Part shown: positions 8,936-20,700 of the stretch, piece by piece
How positions within the stretch are numbered: position 1 is the stretch's first letter
Layout of the letters: each line of letters opens with the position of its first letter
DNA from: Pseudovirgaria hyperparasitica
Taxonomy: Eukaryota > Ascomycota > Dothideomycetes > Acrospermales > Acrospermaceae
DNA length: 64,000 bases
Direction of reading: 5' to 3'
Assembly: GCF_010093815.1 (NCBI RefSeq)
Contig: NW_022985559.1
Coordinates: 683,180 to 747,179 of the forward strand
The notes under the pieces: model-generated
What the model saw: the letters and a program-made list of their open reading frames with translations, nothing else
What the model was told of the DNA's origin: nothing
Database searches by the model: none
Made by a program: the position numbers and the translations under genes

Positions 8936-10452
8936 ATGTCAAAAATAGCGAGCAACCCGATCGAAGTGCGCGAGCAGTATTTCTGGCGTGGCGACAAACG
9001 AGTGGGTCACAAGCTCTCTCTTCAATTAAGAGATGCGAGGCTAACAAGTGAAGCAAAGTTCCTTATCCGTGGCATCGTGTACCACCACAATGTCACCAGG
9101 AACCAGGGAAGAGTGGCCGTGACAGAGCCAAACGATCCTATCGCAGACGACCGACTTGACAGGCTAGAATCCGATATCACCATGTTCAAGGAACTGGGCG
9201 TGAACACCATCTACGTTTGTCAGTAAATTCCAAGACCCCGTAGAAAACATAGATCTTTGACTGTCAAGACTGGATCGATGCTACTAAAGAACACGCCAAG
9301 GCTATGAGACTGCTCGAAGAAGCGGGCATCTATGTTATTTGCGTAGGTTCCCATCCTGAAGATCCGGTGCGATAGCTGAAAGTCTGAGAGACACTGGCAA
9401 CAAATGAAATCAGTATTTCACGGATAGATCCAGTTGGCTCCTATACCGCTGCTCTTATGCGACATTTCTTCGAGACGCTCGACGAGATGGCCAAGTTTCC
9501 CAACACCCTTGGCGTGATGGTTGCATATGAGTTGATCAACGACACTCAAAGTATGAAATGCGCACCTGTCTTGAAAGCAGCCGTGAAAGACCTGAAAAAG
9601 TATATGAGATTCCAAAGTGAGTCTACTGGGCAGAGGGTCCTTCCGATTGGATACGATGCATCGTCAGCACGTTTGCCACTATTTGAGACGTTATATTACT
9701 TGTCATGTGGCGACAGTGATGCTCGGATTGACTTTGTGTCTGTAAGTCGTGCATGTAGAGTGATGTCTTGAGATTATCTCTGACACGTTGACAGTGCAAG
9801 GGGTACGAGTGGGTTGGGAGTAAGTCCAGCATCAAAATCAGCGGATGGCAGACACTGGTGAGAGCATAGTTTGCGATTGTGAAAAGTGTGCAGGAGTGAC
9901 AGTTTGAAGATCGAACAGTTTCAGCATCTTCCTACGCCTATATTCTTCTCCGAGTACGGCACAACCATGCCCACGTACACTGTGAGCGCCACGACGGAGT
10001 CACGCGAGTTCACAGAGACCTCAGCCTTGTTCTCCCCGGCAATGACTCATGTGTTCTCGGGAGGTTGTGTGTACGAGTTCTGGAGGAGTAGGAATGGATA
10101 TGGTATGGTCAAGATGCAAACAGAGCGAGAAGAGATGATGGAGAGAGATAGCGAGACACTGTCTAAACAAGAGCTCGAGGAGAGATATGGGGATGAGCTT
10201 CAAGTCTTCCAAGGCGGAGCAATTGTGGAGAAACGTGCTGGTCCGTTGGGAATCATGCTTGTGTATGCTGATTTCTTCAACTACCAGAAACGTCTGGCAG
10301 CAGCGCGAGAGGTGGAGCCGAACACGCTTGCAGCGCACACAGATCGCACAGGGTACGAGCGAGTGTTTGAAACGGTGCAACGACGCGATATTGCCGACAT
10401 GGGCGAGGTTCCAGATAGCCCTATAGATTGGGCGCAATTTATCAATCTGTGA
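8936..10452 (+). CDS. GH72-like beta-1,3-glucanosyltransferase domain protein without signal peptide
   Basis: Five exons (8936-9218, 9269-9342, 9391-9741, 9795-9857, 9910-10452) join in frame to 437 aa. GH72 (Gas/Gel) landmarks appear in order: FLIRGIVYH, DPIADDRLDRLESDI, LGVNTIYV-YWID, AGIYVIC, FETLDEMAKFPNTLG, AYELIND (the NE acid/base site; Glu kept, preceding Asn changed to Tyr), APVLKAAVKDLKKYM, LPIGYDAS, YLSCG, IDFVS-CKGYEW and IFFSEYG (nucleophile Glu kept). Family members normally remodel cell-wall beta-1,3-glucan, carry a secretion signal and often end in a GPI site. Here the start is MSKIASN with no hydrophobic segment, and the C-terminus (ADMGEVPDSPIDWAQFINL) is hydrophilic. It is probably an atypical intracellular or unconventionally routed member. 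Four introns of 48-53 nt were placed by matching the family motifs. Confidence 0.85.
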
Positions 10453-11413
10453 TACTTGGTTCGTTTCACGAAAGCAGTTATGCGCTGAACATACCGGCAC
10501 AGGTCTCATGTATACAACACCATGTTCATACCACGCGTGGTTGTGCAACGCAAACTGTCATGATGATGGACGAATTGAGATATAGTTGCATACACTTCGT
10601 CACAACAGTCTGCTCCGCTGATAATGATATCATCCTCCGCCAATGATACAGTACACCTTTGTGCTTTTCCTTATATGGATGTAAGACTGAGCTGGTAGAT
10701 CCTGGCCTCCATGTTATCATATCATCCTCAAGCGCATTGGATTTTAGTTATGCAATTGACCGGAGAGTGACTCTGACTCCTAACATATTTACTTGCACAG
10801 TGACGACAGAGCCTAATCATTGCACCTGCGCGTGTCCCTGTCAGATGTCAGCATGCAGCATCTGATTTAGCGCGTCCTAGCTTGAACGATCCGAGATGAG
10901 TCTTCTTCCGCCACAAAGCTAGCGCTCACCATCACCACCAATGGGAGATCCATTATGACGTTGTCTAGCAGCTTGTATGTGGTCCGAGGCCCATGGCTTG
11001 TCGAAATTGCGGGGTGGCTCCAAAGCTCCTGAGTCCCTCTGTATGTGACAAGTCCTTGGCACATGGCATGGGGGGTTCTGCGATAGGTGTCAAGAATGGA
11101 AATGACGAATGTGAACGCTTTTAGGTTCTGAGAGAATGTGAGAATGAGAATTATTCACACTGAACGAGGTCAGTATCGGTTTCAGGTAAGGCGAAATGAT
11201 GGTTTAAGGATTTCGACAATGAGGTGTCATAGAGTCTGTAAAGCTCTTGTATTCATGATGTCTGGGTATCGATTATAGAGTTATCTTCATCACGCCGCTG
11301 TTGCGAACCGCGGTGAGAGTGAAAACAGGTTATTAGTGTTTTTCATCAGTGACGTCGATGGATGATTGTTGGGCCGTCGCGTAATCTCGTGCTTCTGCCT
11401 CCAACATCGAAGC
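10453..11413. other. Intergenic region, nothing recognised
   Basis: 961 bp between the GH72-like gene and the convergent MARVEL-like gene. Only short chance ORFs and no repeat structure were seen. Confidence 0.5.
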
Positions 11414-12050
11414 TTACACCACCATCTTCCTGCTGCCACGCTTTTTTGCGAAGAAGGTCACTCCGATAGCCATAAGGAACATGACCATGCCGAGGAATAA
11501 GAAGACGTAGTCGGCTTGTCCTCTCTGGCAGCGGCCTTTCAAACTGTTCGCCCGTGTTTGGACATCGTCTTCATCGTCTCCAGGCCGTCCTCCGGTGCCG
11601 CAAAGTCTCTCGCCGTCCTGCTCGATGCATCCACCGTTGACGATCTTATTATCGAACAGGGAAGGGTAGTTCTGTAGGCTAGAGCTGCAAGATAAACCCT
11701 TCATAGCCACGGTAAGTGCCTGTGGCAGTCAGTGGACAAGGTCAAGACAGGGCACACGAATAGCGTATAATCAGCCCGGCATTGTTACTACTTACAATCC
11801 CACCCGCGAGGAAGATCAGTGCACTCAAGGCGTCAATAGCGATGATAACCAAGGCCGGGATAGCTTCAATGAAAGACGCGATGAGACCAATTGCAGCAGC
11901 GACCAGGCCCCAGCCGCCACAAAATGCGGCATAACCAGTCGTAGCAGGTGCCTTGCCTACTGCTTGCCATTGAGTCATGCTGACTGACAGTCCCAGAACA
12001 ATCGCGGCGAAGATGAGCTGGAAAGCTCGAGTGACGAGTGTAACAATCAT
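11414..12050 (-). CDS. MARVEL-like four-helix membrane protein
   Basis: Exons 12050-11796 and 11719-11414 (minus) join in phase 0 to 186 aa; the intron is GTAAGT..CTGAC..ACAG. Hydrophobic segments are at residues about 2-25, 36-60, 65-90 and 155-175. A hydrophilic, Cys-containing extracellular or lumenal loop with an acidic stretch (RPGDDEDDVQ) separates TM3 and TM4, and a basic tail FAKKRGSRK follows TM4. This is the topology of MARVEL/Nce102-like proteins, which organise plasma-membrane domains. I chose MIVTLVTRAFQ as the start because it opens directly into TM1; an in-frame ATG lies upstream at 12173 but its leader looks non-coding. The exact family is uncertain. Confidence 0.75.
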
Positions 12051-12973
12051 GTTGCAAGTTTGGTTGATCGGGTCGTGTCGGAGGTGTGTGTGTATTTTCG
12101 ACGTCTGGAGTAATTCTAAGCACAGATGTGTCGACAGCAATTGAAATGTTGCAAAATAAAGGGTGGAGCGCAATGGATGCGGTGTACGCAGAGATGGGAA
12201 CCTATATATCCTTTTAGCGCAGCAATATTACAACACCAGCCTGTGGCTCTGTTTCGTTCGTTATGGCCCAGTAGCACAGCCCAAACAAGATTAGCAGCAG
12301 CCGTTGCTTGGAATGATTTGCTCATCCATGACGAAGGAACGGTAGCGACTTTCCAAGTTCGCCAATTTTGGAAAGGCTAGCGCATTGATGCCTACAGATG
12401 AGATCAGCTGCATCCCGATGGATCTGTTGAAACACGTTAGATCCCAAAGCCACGTTCTAATTGTGGCGGGACACTCATTGGATATTCTCCAAAATTAATA
12501 GATCTTTCAGCACGAGGCGCTCTATGCTCATCCACTAGGACGTTGTGGTATGACGCGTTGAAAGTTCGTGTTGACAAGGGCTGTTCAACGGCAATATTTA
12601 TATCTGCAGTGCTGCAGGTGTGTTCATTCCATGATGTGTCAGCTACCCCATGTCGATCGGGAGTTGCCCGAAGCTTTAAGCGACTTACAATAGCTTTCGC
12701 CTACCAACCAATAGTGAGTACACTCGACGCCGATTTGCTAGTGTTCCAGCCAACTTACAGGAAGGCAGATTCAGCCTCGTGGATAGGCTACGCTGCATGA
12801 ACGATCAAAGTTCCACGCATGAAGAGAGCAGACAGTGCCTGATGATGCTAGCAGGGATGCTGATGAAACGGAGACTAAGAAGTAATAAATTGTGACCGCT
12901 TCAGGCCGTGATGTTCTATAGTCCATCTTTGCTATCTTTGACAGAGATGCGGTATCGAAAGTCGAGAAAATGC
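12051..12973. other. Intergenic region, nothing recognised
   Basis: Separates two minus-strand genes. Contains CT/GT-rich stretches and chance ORFs only. Confidence 0.5.
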
Positions 12974-14048
12974 TTAAAGCTTCGGTTGCACCCCTTCATC
13001 AGCCGTGGTATCATCGGTCCTCTTCAATATCCATTCAATGACGTCGTTCGCAAAAGTTTCACGGTCAGGCGATGGTTCGAAGTGTACTGTGAAAGTAAGT
13101 CCAGAGAACAGCTGATTGGAGAGGCGCACTCACATTGATGGTACCAACCGTCGTAAACCTTGAACTCAAAGTCTTCTATGTCCTTCTTTTCTCTGTCGCA
13201 GAACTTCTTGGTCGCATCGAAACTGCATACCCTGTCACCAGTGCCGTGGCTAACCCACATTCTAGTCCTTCCGCCTTGGCCTCGCCCTTCGCTGATCCTC
13301 AACTTTCCGCTCTCCAACAGATCAGCTCTTTCGAACATCCCCGCTAGTCCTTCGAGGGTGCCCGTATCGTGACACAGCGGATCATCCACGATGGACTGAT
13401 TGTTTTCTGGGTCTCTTGAGATATAGTCCGCTTTGAGCTTATCGGTCCTCTGGAAATTTGGTGCCAACTTCGCAGCCAGTTTTCCAAGTGTTAACACAAG
13501 CTTCAGTGGTTGTGATGCCGGATCGAGACCGATGAGGGGCGCCTCTGCAAGATATCCCCTTATATGCTGACGGGTGTCTGCTGGACCCATCGCTGCGTAA
13601 GTAAGAATTTCACCGCCGCCCATCGAGTGGCCCATGAGGAAGAGTGGCACAGATGAGGGTATGAGCGTATTCAGGAAGGCTGTGATGTCGGCATGAACGC
13701 GAGAGGTAGGACCTGTCAGGCCTCTTTCAGAGGGTTTCTGTACAGAGCGACCCCATCCACTGCATGTATATTAGTCATAACCAACATTATTCAAGCCGTC
13801 ACATACGCCTGGTCAAAGGCACAAACTTCGATGCCGTTTGATGCTAGAGTCGGGAAGAAAATGCCGTATCGGCCGCAGTGGTCGCTATAGCCGTGCACGA
13901 AGGCAACGCGCGCTTTCGCAGGTCCGTCAGTCTACCTCTATTGTCAGCTTCTGAGTTTGTCATTATAGCGGGGAGTGAGTGCAACCTTCCATGTCTTTGT
14001 ATATAACTTTCGATCTTCGAACTCAAGCGAACCCTCTACTGTCGACAT
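12974..14048 (-). CDS. Monoglyceride-lipase-like alpha/beta hydrolase (Yju3/MGLL type)
   Basis: Minus-strand exons 14048-13986, 13931-13807, 13759-13134 and 13086-12974 join to 308 aa. Family motifs appear in order: VAFVHGYSDHCGRYG (oxyanion HG), FDQAGWGRS (split by intron 2), LFLMGHSMGGG (nucleophile Ser in GHSMG), WVSHGTGDRVCS (acid Asp) and DGWYHQLHFEP (catalytic His, split by intron 3). The protein ends EGVQPKL. Monoglyceride lipases hydrolyse monoacylglycerols to glycerol and fatty acid. There is no signal peptide, so it is probably cytosolic or lipid-droplet associated. Intron 1 has an unusual GTTGCA donor but gives the expected KTDGPAKARVAF junction. It is divergent from the OXNAD1-like gene, 242 bp apart, so the two probably share a promoter region. 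Confidence 0.88.
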
Positions 14049-14290
14049 TTTGCAGAATATTGTTGGACATGATGGGCAAATGAGATTACAAACTTGTAAC
14101 CAGATATAGGCCGAGGCTGACTAGCTAAAACTATAAGCTTATCGATAAGAGTAATCCATCTTAGGACTGCTGCCTCAGCAACAGTGAGGCATTCATGAAT
14201 GCAGCTCCACCTCGGCGGCATCACAATCAAGGTCATCTCTTACCACGCCGCACACCTGCAGTGGACGCATAAACTGTTGAATGCAGAACG

Positions 14291-15337
14291 ATGCGTGCAC
14301 GCGGTACAAGAGTCTCCTACAGTCTGTATAGATCGAAAGGGCCTGTATACCAACAGAAACGCGCAATGGCAGCAAAAGCATACCTTAGTCACCAGGAACG
14401 AACTGCCAATGAGCCGCGGGACCCAACACTACACAGCGTCAAGGTCAGAGATATCGAACAGGTTGTTAATAGCATTAGACTCATTCGGCTTGTCCCGAAT
14501 GAAACACAGCCCACAATCAAGGTATGTAGTATATATGCCTAGTGACTGAGGCATGAAAAACGGTTTGGATTGAAGTCTCACATTCGAAGTTTCTGCCTGG
14601 TCAGTGGCTTGATGTACATATTCCTGGAATATACAAAGCTGGGGGCTTCACACTCACGTCTACACCAGAAGACTTGTCTCCCTCAACAGATGATGAATAC
14701 CCTTACTTGGAACTAGCGATTCAGAATGCTCCAAGCAATCCTGCTGCCGCTTGGCTATGGCGTCCTCAGCATGAGATACTGAAATCGGATCTTGACGTTA
14801 GAGTCGGCGGAAGCTTTACTTGGCCTCCATCTACCATCAAGCCTGAACGCATACACAAGGTCGTTCTTGTTGCAGGTGGGATAGGCATCAAGTGAGTATT
14901 CGCAGCCATGTCATCGGAAACTTCATAGCTGATTTTGTGCCTGCAGTCCGCTCATATCGATATGCTCTGCATTGAGTAGGAGTAGCCACATCAACTCCAT
15001 CAAGGTGCTGTATTCTACCAGATTGACGACTAGTTCATCAAAGGTTTTGTTTCTAGAACGTTTGAATGCGTTATCACAGAAACAGTCGACAACGACAGTC
15101 CAACTTTTCTTGACAGGGTCAACGCCTCTTGAGAGAACGTGTGAATCAATGAAGGCTGCTAAGTTGCAGCGAATCCGACTCGACGATCTGATCGATGCTA
15201 TTGGCCCAGCTACAGGGAGAGCTTCTACCATCTGCTATGTTTGTGGCCCATCTAAGATGACCGATGATGTCGTTAAATACCTTGCGGCGCAGGAAGGCAT
15301 GGATCGTTCGCGCGTGCTTTGCGAGAAGTGGTGGTGA
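14291..15337 (+). CDS. OXNAD1-like oxidoreductase with FAD/NAD-binding domain
   Basis: Exons 14291-14521, 14590-14891 and 14947-15337 join in frame to 307 aa. The ferredoxin-reductase-type fold is visible as IRLIRLVPNE, FLPGQWLDVHIPG, GGFTLTSTPED (FAD-binding RxYS/T-like site), VVLVAGGIGINPLISM (NAD-binding glycine motif, split by intron 2), VLYSTR and ICYVCGPSKMTDDV, ending KWW. This matches oxidoreductase NAD-binding domain-containing protein 1. An ATG at 14291 gives a leader MRARGTRVSYSLYRSKG, basic and free of acidic residues, as in mitochondrial presequences; an internal ATG at 14366 (MAAKAYL) would give a form without it. I list the longer form. Confidence 0.82.
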
Positions 15338-16227
15338 TCAGACCAATCTTATTGCGGCAGTCAGACGACACGGGCGTATAAATGCAAGAACAGATAGCTA
15401 ATGGCATATCACGGCGGCTATATGTTATCGCCGGGCGCTTGCTTCAGAAGAAGTGCTCAAATCTAGCCTTGCGGCTGTCATGGACCGACCGATGCGGACA
15501 TCGTGAATCATCTGACCATAGAGCAAGAGATGGTTGTACGTATCAAGCTTCACACGAACGTGTCGATCACACCCTCGATCAAGAGTGTGGTATAGGATAG
15601 GAAACGCGAAGCAGTGATTTAGATGATACTGCAAGAACTATGCTATGCGGCCTATGCCTAGCACTCTGCGGAAGACTTGGTTGCGAAAGCGACTACGACG
15701 ACAGACACCCGAATGGATTAAGAAGAGTAGGGTGGATCAAGCAACCCCAGGGCAGTGGTGTGATGAGTGCATTGATTGGTCCAGTTGCATTCGACCGGTG
15801 CACGCTCCTTGCATTGGTGTATCCCACGTCGACCATTCAGAGGCTGCATGCTCTCTGCCAGCGAGTGAAATCAAGCTGTTGCCGCCGTGCCCATGCTGGT
15901 GATAAGTCCATCGCGGTGATTCGAGCCTGGAATGGATACTGAACGGCGGAAATATGAAGAGCTCTCCACCTCAGCCTTCTCCGCATCTTCAATCCTCCTG
16001 CCCGCGACCATCAACCACAATACAATAAGTACAGCCCGGATACTCGTGTCTGAAGTGGTGACGCTTTTGCGCACAACACCTCGACCGAAACCTGGAGCTC
16101 ATCTCCTCTACGGAAAAGCGTCTGTGGTTCTCGCTGAACCCCGCCCCAGCTGGACGTCGTCGCAAATAAGCGCCGACCAGACCGCTCCCAACCTCACGAA
16201 CGTTTCGAAACATCATACATCCACAAC
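15338..16227. other. Intergenic region, nothing recognised
   Basis: Chance ORFs only. The last 250 bases are C-rich with TC blocks and probably hold the promoter and leader of the membrane protein at 16228. Confidence 0.5.
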
Positions 16228-17195
16228 ATGATGTTCTTCATGTCCAGGAAGTGGAGGGTTCCGCGAGTGATACTTGGCTTGATCATTTTCGAGTTCCCTC
16301 TTACAGTGGCCTGCTTGACTTTGACTGGAATTGCTGCGCCCAATTTATACAGAAATAAGTTATGGCAGACTGGTGGAGATTTGGGCTTCAACAGCAAGCC
16401 GATTACAATTGTCTACGCTTATGCCAACTATCGTCCCGTCGATATACCACTGGTCTGGAGCCAATTGTATGTGATCTAGGCCTGTCGACAGCACCCTGAC
16501 TGACATCTGATAGCTCAACCAACTTTAACCTCGTCATAAGCGTCCTCTCCATGTTCCTACTCCTCACAAAGATGACAATGCACATTCTCGGCACATTCTA
16601 TCCTGTCATGTCCCTCATCGTCCATGGCCTCCTTGTCGGACTCTGGAGCTATAGCGTTCATGTACAAACAGCGCCCGACACCATCGATCGTAATCGAATC
16701 AACAATGGTGTTCCATGGTATATTTCCAAGAGCTGTAACGTTGCGCCTGAAGGCGAGGTCAGGGGTTACTGCATGCAGGCGAAAGGGTTCTTCGCCATGA
16801 CTATCGTCTCTCTGTACGTTCTTATACTTGAATGGGACTCATTCAAAGCTAACGTCTACAGGCTACTCTTTTCTACCCATTTCATCCTTGCGCTGTGGTC
16901 GGCAATACCTACCGAAGACCAGAAAGCAGCCCGGAGGACCAAGATTGAAGAGAAGAAGATGTTCTCGCCAGGCTCAGGCTCTGATTTTAGCGCCGAGGAT
17001 GCGTGGCAGCGGCAGTGGGAGATGGGTCAGATTCCCTCCACTCCTGGAACCACAGGTGGGATCAAGAGCCCGTTCACGCCACGCACGCAGGCATTCCACA
17101 ACCTTGGCGGCGGCATGGACCAAACAGAGCACACGCAACCACGGGCCAGTGGTCTGCCTCTCAGAGAACGTTTCGGAGAATTTTATCGACAATAA
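16228..17195 (+). CDS. Fungal four-helix integral membrane protein of unknown function
   Basis: Exons 16228-16466, 16514-16813 and 16862-17195 join in frame to 290 aa; the second intron has a textbook GCTAAC..ACAG end. Four hydrophobic segments lie at about residues 10-36, 80-102, 105-130 and 165-190, with a loop of 35-40 residues containing two Cys (KSCNV..GYCMQ) between TM3 and TM4. The remaining ~100 residues are cytosol-like, Ser/Pro/Gly-rich, with repeated TP sites (PSTPGTTGG, SPFTPRTQ), possible phosphorylation sites. The layout resembles MARVEL-type or uncharacterised Pezizomycotina membrane proteins. I do not recognise a specific function. Confidence 0.75.
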
Positions 17196-17752
17196 TTCCG
17201 CGTAGGTGCATCATGTGACCATGATTCGCTCTGTGAAACACATTGAGCATGCAACTTGATCACGGTTTGTGGGCTTGGGAAAATGGAGTAGAGGTCTGGG
17301 CAGTCCTAAGAGGACGGATTGATACCATGGGCACGACGCCGTTTTTGATTGTCTTTATAACCACATCTGAAAGCATACACGAACGCCATGTGTCCTCTAT
17401 TTACTGTCGAATACTAGCCGAATATTTGAATAAATTTTTATCATGAGTTCTGTGTTCAGAAGAATGTAGAGCACTGCTACTGATAATACAAGGCAGACTG
17501 ATATTTTACCAGTAGCTTCTCGCTCGTGCCGTCAAAGGTATATTTGCGCGTAATCGCAGTCGAGGTGAGTGGGAGCGCTCGTACGCGTTGCCCCTTGCAA
17601 CACTAGCGTCTGAGCGCAACGTGCAAGACGGAGTTGAAGCTCAAGCTTCAGGTCGCGAATATATCAATTCCAGGCAATCCATCGCATTATGCTTGGCTCT
17701 AATGTATAGTTCTAGCTCCTCATGTATAGGCGACCTTCTTTAACGCACTGCG
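17196..17752. other. Promoter region of separase
   Basis: 557 bp without a gene. It contains the ACGCGT element listed at 17583 and no repeats. Confidence 0.5.
17583..17588. promoter_or_regulatory. ACGCGT (MCB-like) element upstream of separase
   Basis: A perfect ACGCGT lies 165 bp upstream of the separase start. This is the core site of MBF-type (Mbp1/Swi6, APSES) G1/S regulators. A single 6-bp site can occur by chance. Confidence 0.35.
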
Positions 17753-20700
17753 ATGATCAAATTGGCCAATCCCACCACGACGACCCAGACACGCGCCGAC
17801 AACGTACGACTGGCTTTCTCGGAACCTACAACATGCTCGTCAGCCACCGTGTCGGAGCTTGGAAACTTGCTGTTCCCAAAGGGAGAGGATGAGGAAGACA
17901 AGGAAAATACAAAACCAAGACGAACAAAGGCTGCTACACGTTTAGCATCGACGCGTCTGAAACCAACGAGCTCGACCCGAGCCACCACAAAATCTGCCAC
18001 TGCGACAATTGATGCGCACTTTGTAATCTCACCGAAAGAGCGTTTTACACTCGCGACCGACGTCGTGAACTCGTCGTTGAAAGTTCTCGCCGCCAGTCTC
18101 AAACTGCAGCTCAAGGTCCACTCGCCGTTATCAACAATTCAAAATGATGCTCCTATGCACAAACGAAGCGCCTCCTCTCCATACTTAGATATCAATGCTA
18201 AGATATCTACAAAGCCTTTACGAACGAAGACCAATAACCACCTATCTAATGGTAATAGCCGGTCCGCGCGTCCACGATCGTCTTCCTTCTCTTGCGGAAC
18301 CGACAATGAACCTTCTTCCCATATACTGGCAATCGCGGAATGCGCAAGATTAGCATTTGCATACCTGAGGTCCGGTGAAGCCAGAAAAAGTAACGGAAAA
18401 GATTTGCCACCGCTTCAGATCGAGCATGGAATGGTTGCGCTAGTTGGCAAACTTCTTGGACACGGGATGACCTCATTAGCACTTAAAGAGTTACAAGTAC
18501 TCAAAAGTAGACTTCGAAGTCACATGTGCCCGAAGGCGGATGGATGCGACACTGCCACAAGTCCGATTACGATCGCCTCACTTCTGGCATTCGAGTCAAT
18601 ATCTTACGAGTCCTCTGCGCTCCCAATCGTCATTTCATTCCAATTACAAGTCTTGAGAGTTGCTGCATCATTGAGACGGCCCAAAGCGATCGAGGGCATA
18701 CTGAAAGAACTGGACCTAGAGAAGGAAACTGCGCCCGCCAACATCATCCTGCAATCTGCCAATAATCCAGACCAGCGCAGCAAAGCAGCCCGACAGCTGG
18801 AAACACTCGCCCAGAGCCTGCTTTCTTTATGCCCAAGTATTGCATCGAATCAAGATGAGGCAGCTAAAGACGCGAAATTGAAGCCAAGCCCCGATGCGGT
18901 CTTCCAACTCCAGCGCATTGCATTCCAGGTCAGGCTGCTTTGGTGGAAACTCGCAGGGCATAGAGGCGATGTCAATAAAGAACTCTGGGAACCATTTACA
19001 AAATGCATGATGGCTTACACTAGACGCTCCGTGACGCCGAAAGTGCACCAGTATCACATTTGCAAGAATCAGTTTTCAAAACTTGATGCTTCCTATCGCT
19101 CCCTGCTTTTGACTACATCAATTTCCATACCATCCCATACCGCTGCATTGTTTCCGATCCAACGAACCCTGTCCAATCTAGCCCAGTCCGCTGGGCTTTT
19201 CGATGAAGCTGTAACGTTCGCCCAGACGGACCAAGATTCAGCCGCCCAGGGAGATGCTACAACTGCCAGTAGCACCATAAAAATTGCTGCCATTGGGATT
19301 GATCGAGCTTTGAGTCAAGGTTGGGACGAGGAAGTAGAGACGCAGGTCTCTTTGGCGCTGGATGCATTGAGCAAACGAGGTGCTAAGACCGAGAACGATC
19401 AAAACTCGCTTCTTGGCGCTGTTATTGCGTTGCGTAGATCTGCCACGAAAGTTTTCGTGGACAGAGAATCTTCGGACTCTACTACTCGAGACCTACACTT
19501 ATTCTCATTCAAGGCCATCTCAGGATGCATAGCCTTTCTTGGACGCCACGTCGACAGTCCTTCTCGCTCCATAGTTCATCCAGAATCCCAGAGCCCAGCT
19601 GGGGTAATAGAGAAAACCGCCAAAGCCTTCATCGACTCTGCAATCATTGCCTCCAAACTGCTTATAGCTCGCGGACTATTGGGATTCGACGAATTAGATC
19701 TATGTCTCCAGTCATGCCAGACACTACTAAAAAATCTGGAGCAGTATTGCATTACAGAAACAGAAGATAGTGACACACACAAGAATATGCAATTTCCTTT
19801 GGTAAAAGTGTCTAATGTGTACTGGGCTTGGGCCCTCAAAGAGAAGGCTCGAGAAGGTGCTCCACTCGAAGATGTCTTCAAGTCGATGAGAAGCTCAATC
19901 GAGGTTCTAACGTTTTCCTCGTTCCATGAACAATCTTCCGGTAGCATTTTGTTGAAATGTGCAAAAGCAGGAGAACTCTTTAGAAGTCACAAGCGCGTTA
20001 GTGAGGCGCGTGAAATGGTCAGCCTCTCCATCCGATGCCGTACCAATGCTGGAGTGTTGACAGTCGCTGCTGCACTCGCCGATTCACAACCCCTCGACTC
20101 AGTCTGGAACAGCAAAGAAGAACTGATATCATATCACAAAGACCTGGAGACCCTTTTACGCCTCGGTGTGTTAACTGGTGATGGTGGATTCTACGACGAC
20201 GTAGATCTGAATTACTTGGAGAGGGCGGCACTGCTGGAATGTCAGTTGATACTCATCTGCCGCAGTTCTGCTGTGTACAACAGGCTTGAAGCTGGCCAAG
20301 CCACAGCTACATCGATTGCCACCATGACGCTCTCACTCTATACTCTAGACGAATACCCCGTACGCCGATTGAGAGTTCTGCTGCAACTCATGCAGGCACA
20401 GTGGGAATTTCCGGAATTACTGGATCTTTCAATCTGCTCCCTCGTCAATGAAGTATATATACGTACACCTGAAAATCTTGGTAAAGATTCCGAACTAGGC
20501 TCCTATATGCCACATCTCAAGAATACATTCGAAGTGCGACAAAATCTACAGCAGCCCACACCGGATCCAGACAAAGTGAGAAGCAACCTCGAGGTATGGG
20601 ATGCAATGGTCAAGGAGTCAAAAGACCGTATTGGTTTAGGAAAACTGGTTGATAGCTTCGATAGCTGGATCAACATCTTGCACACTGTTGGCGACTTTTT

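Noticed and set aside
15915-15945. tRNA B-box-like GATTCGAGCC
   Set aside because: No matching A box, acceptor stem or anticodon arm at the right spacing.
15932-16231. 99-aa plus-strand frame just before the membrane protein
   Set aside because: Overlaps the start of the membrane protein in another frame and has no recognisable features.
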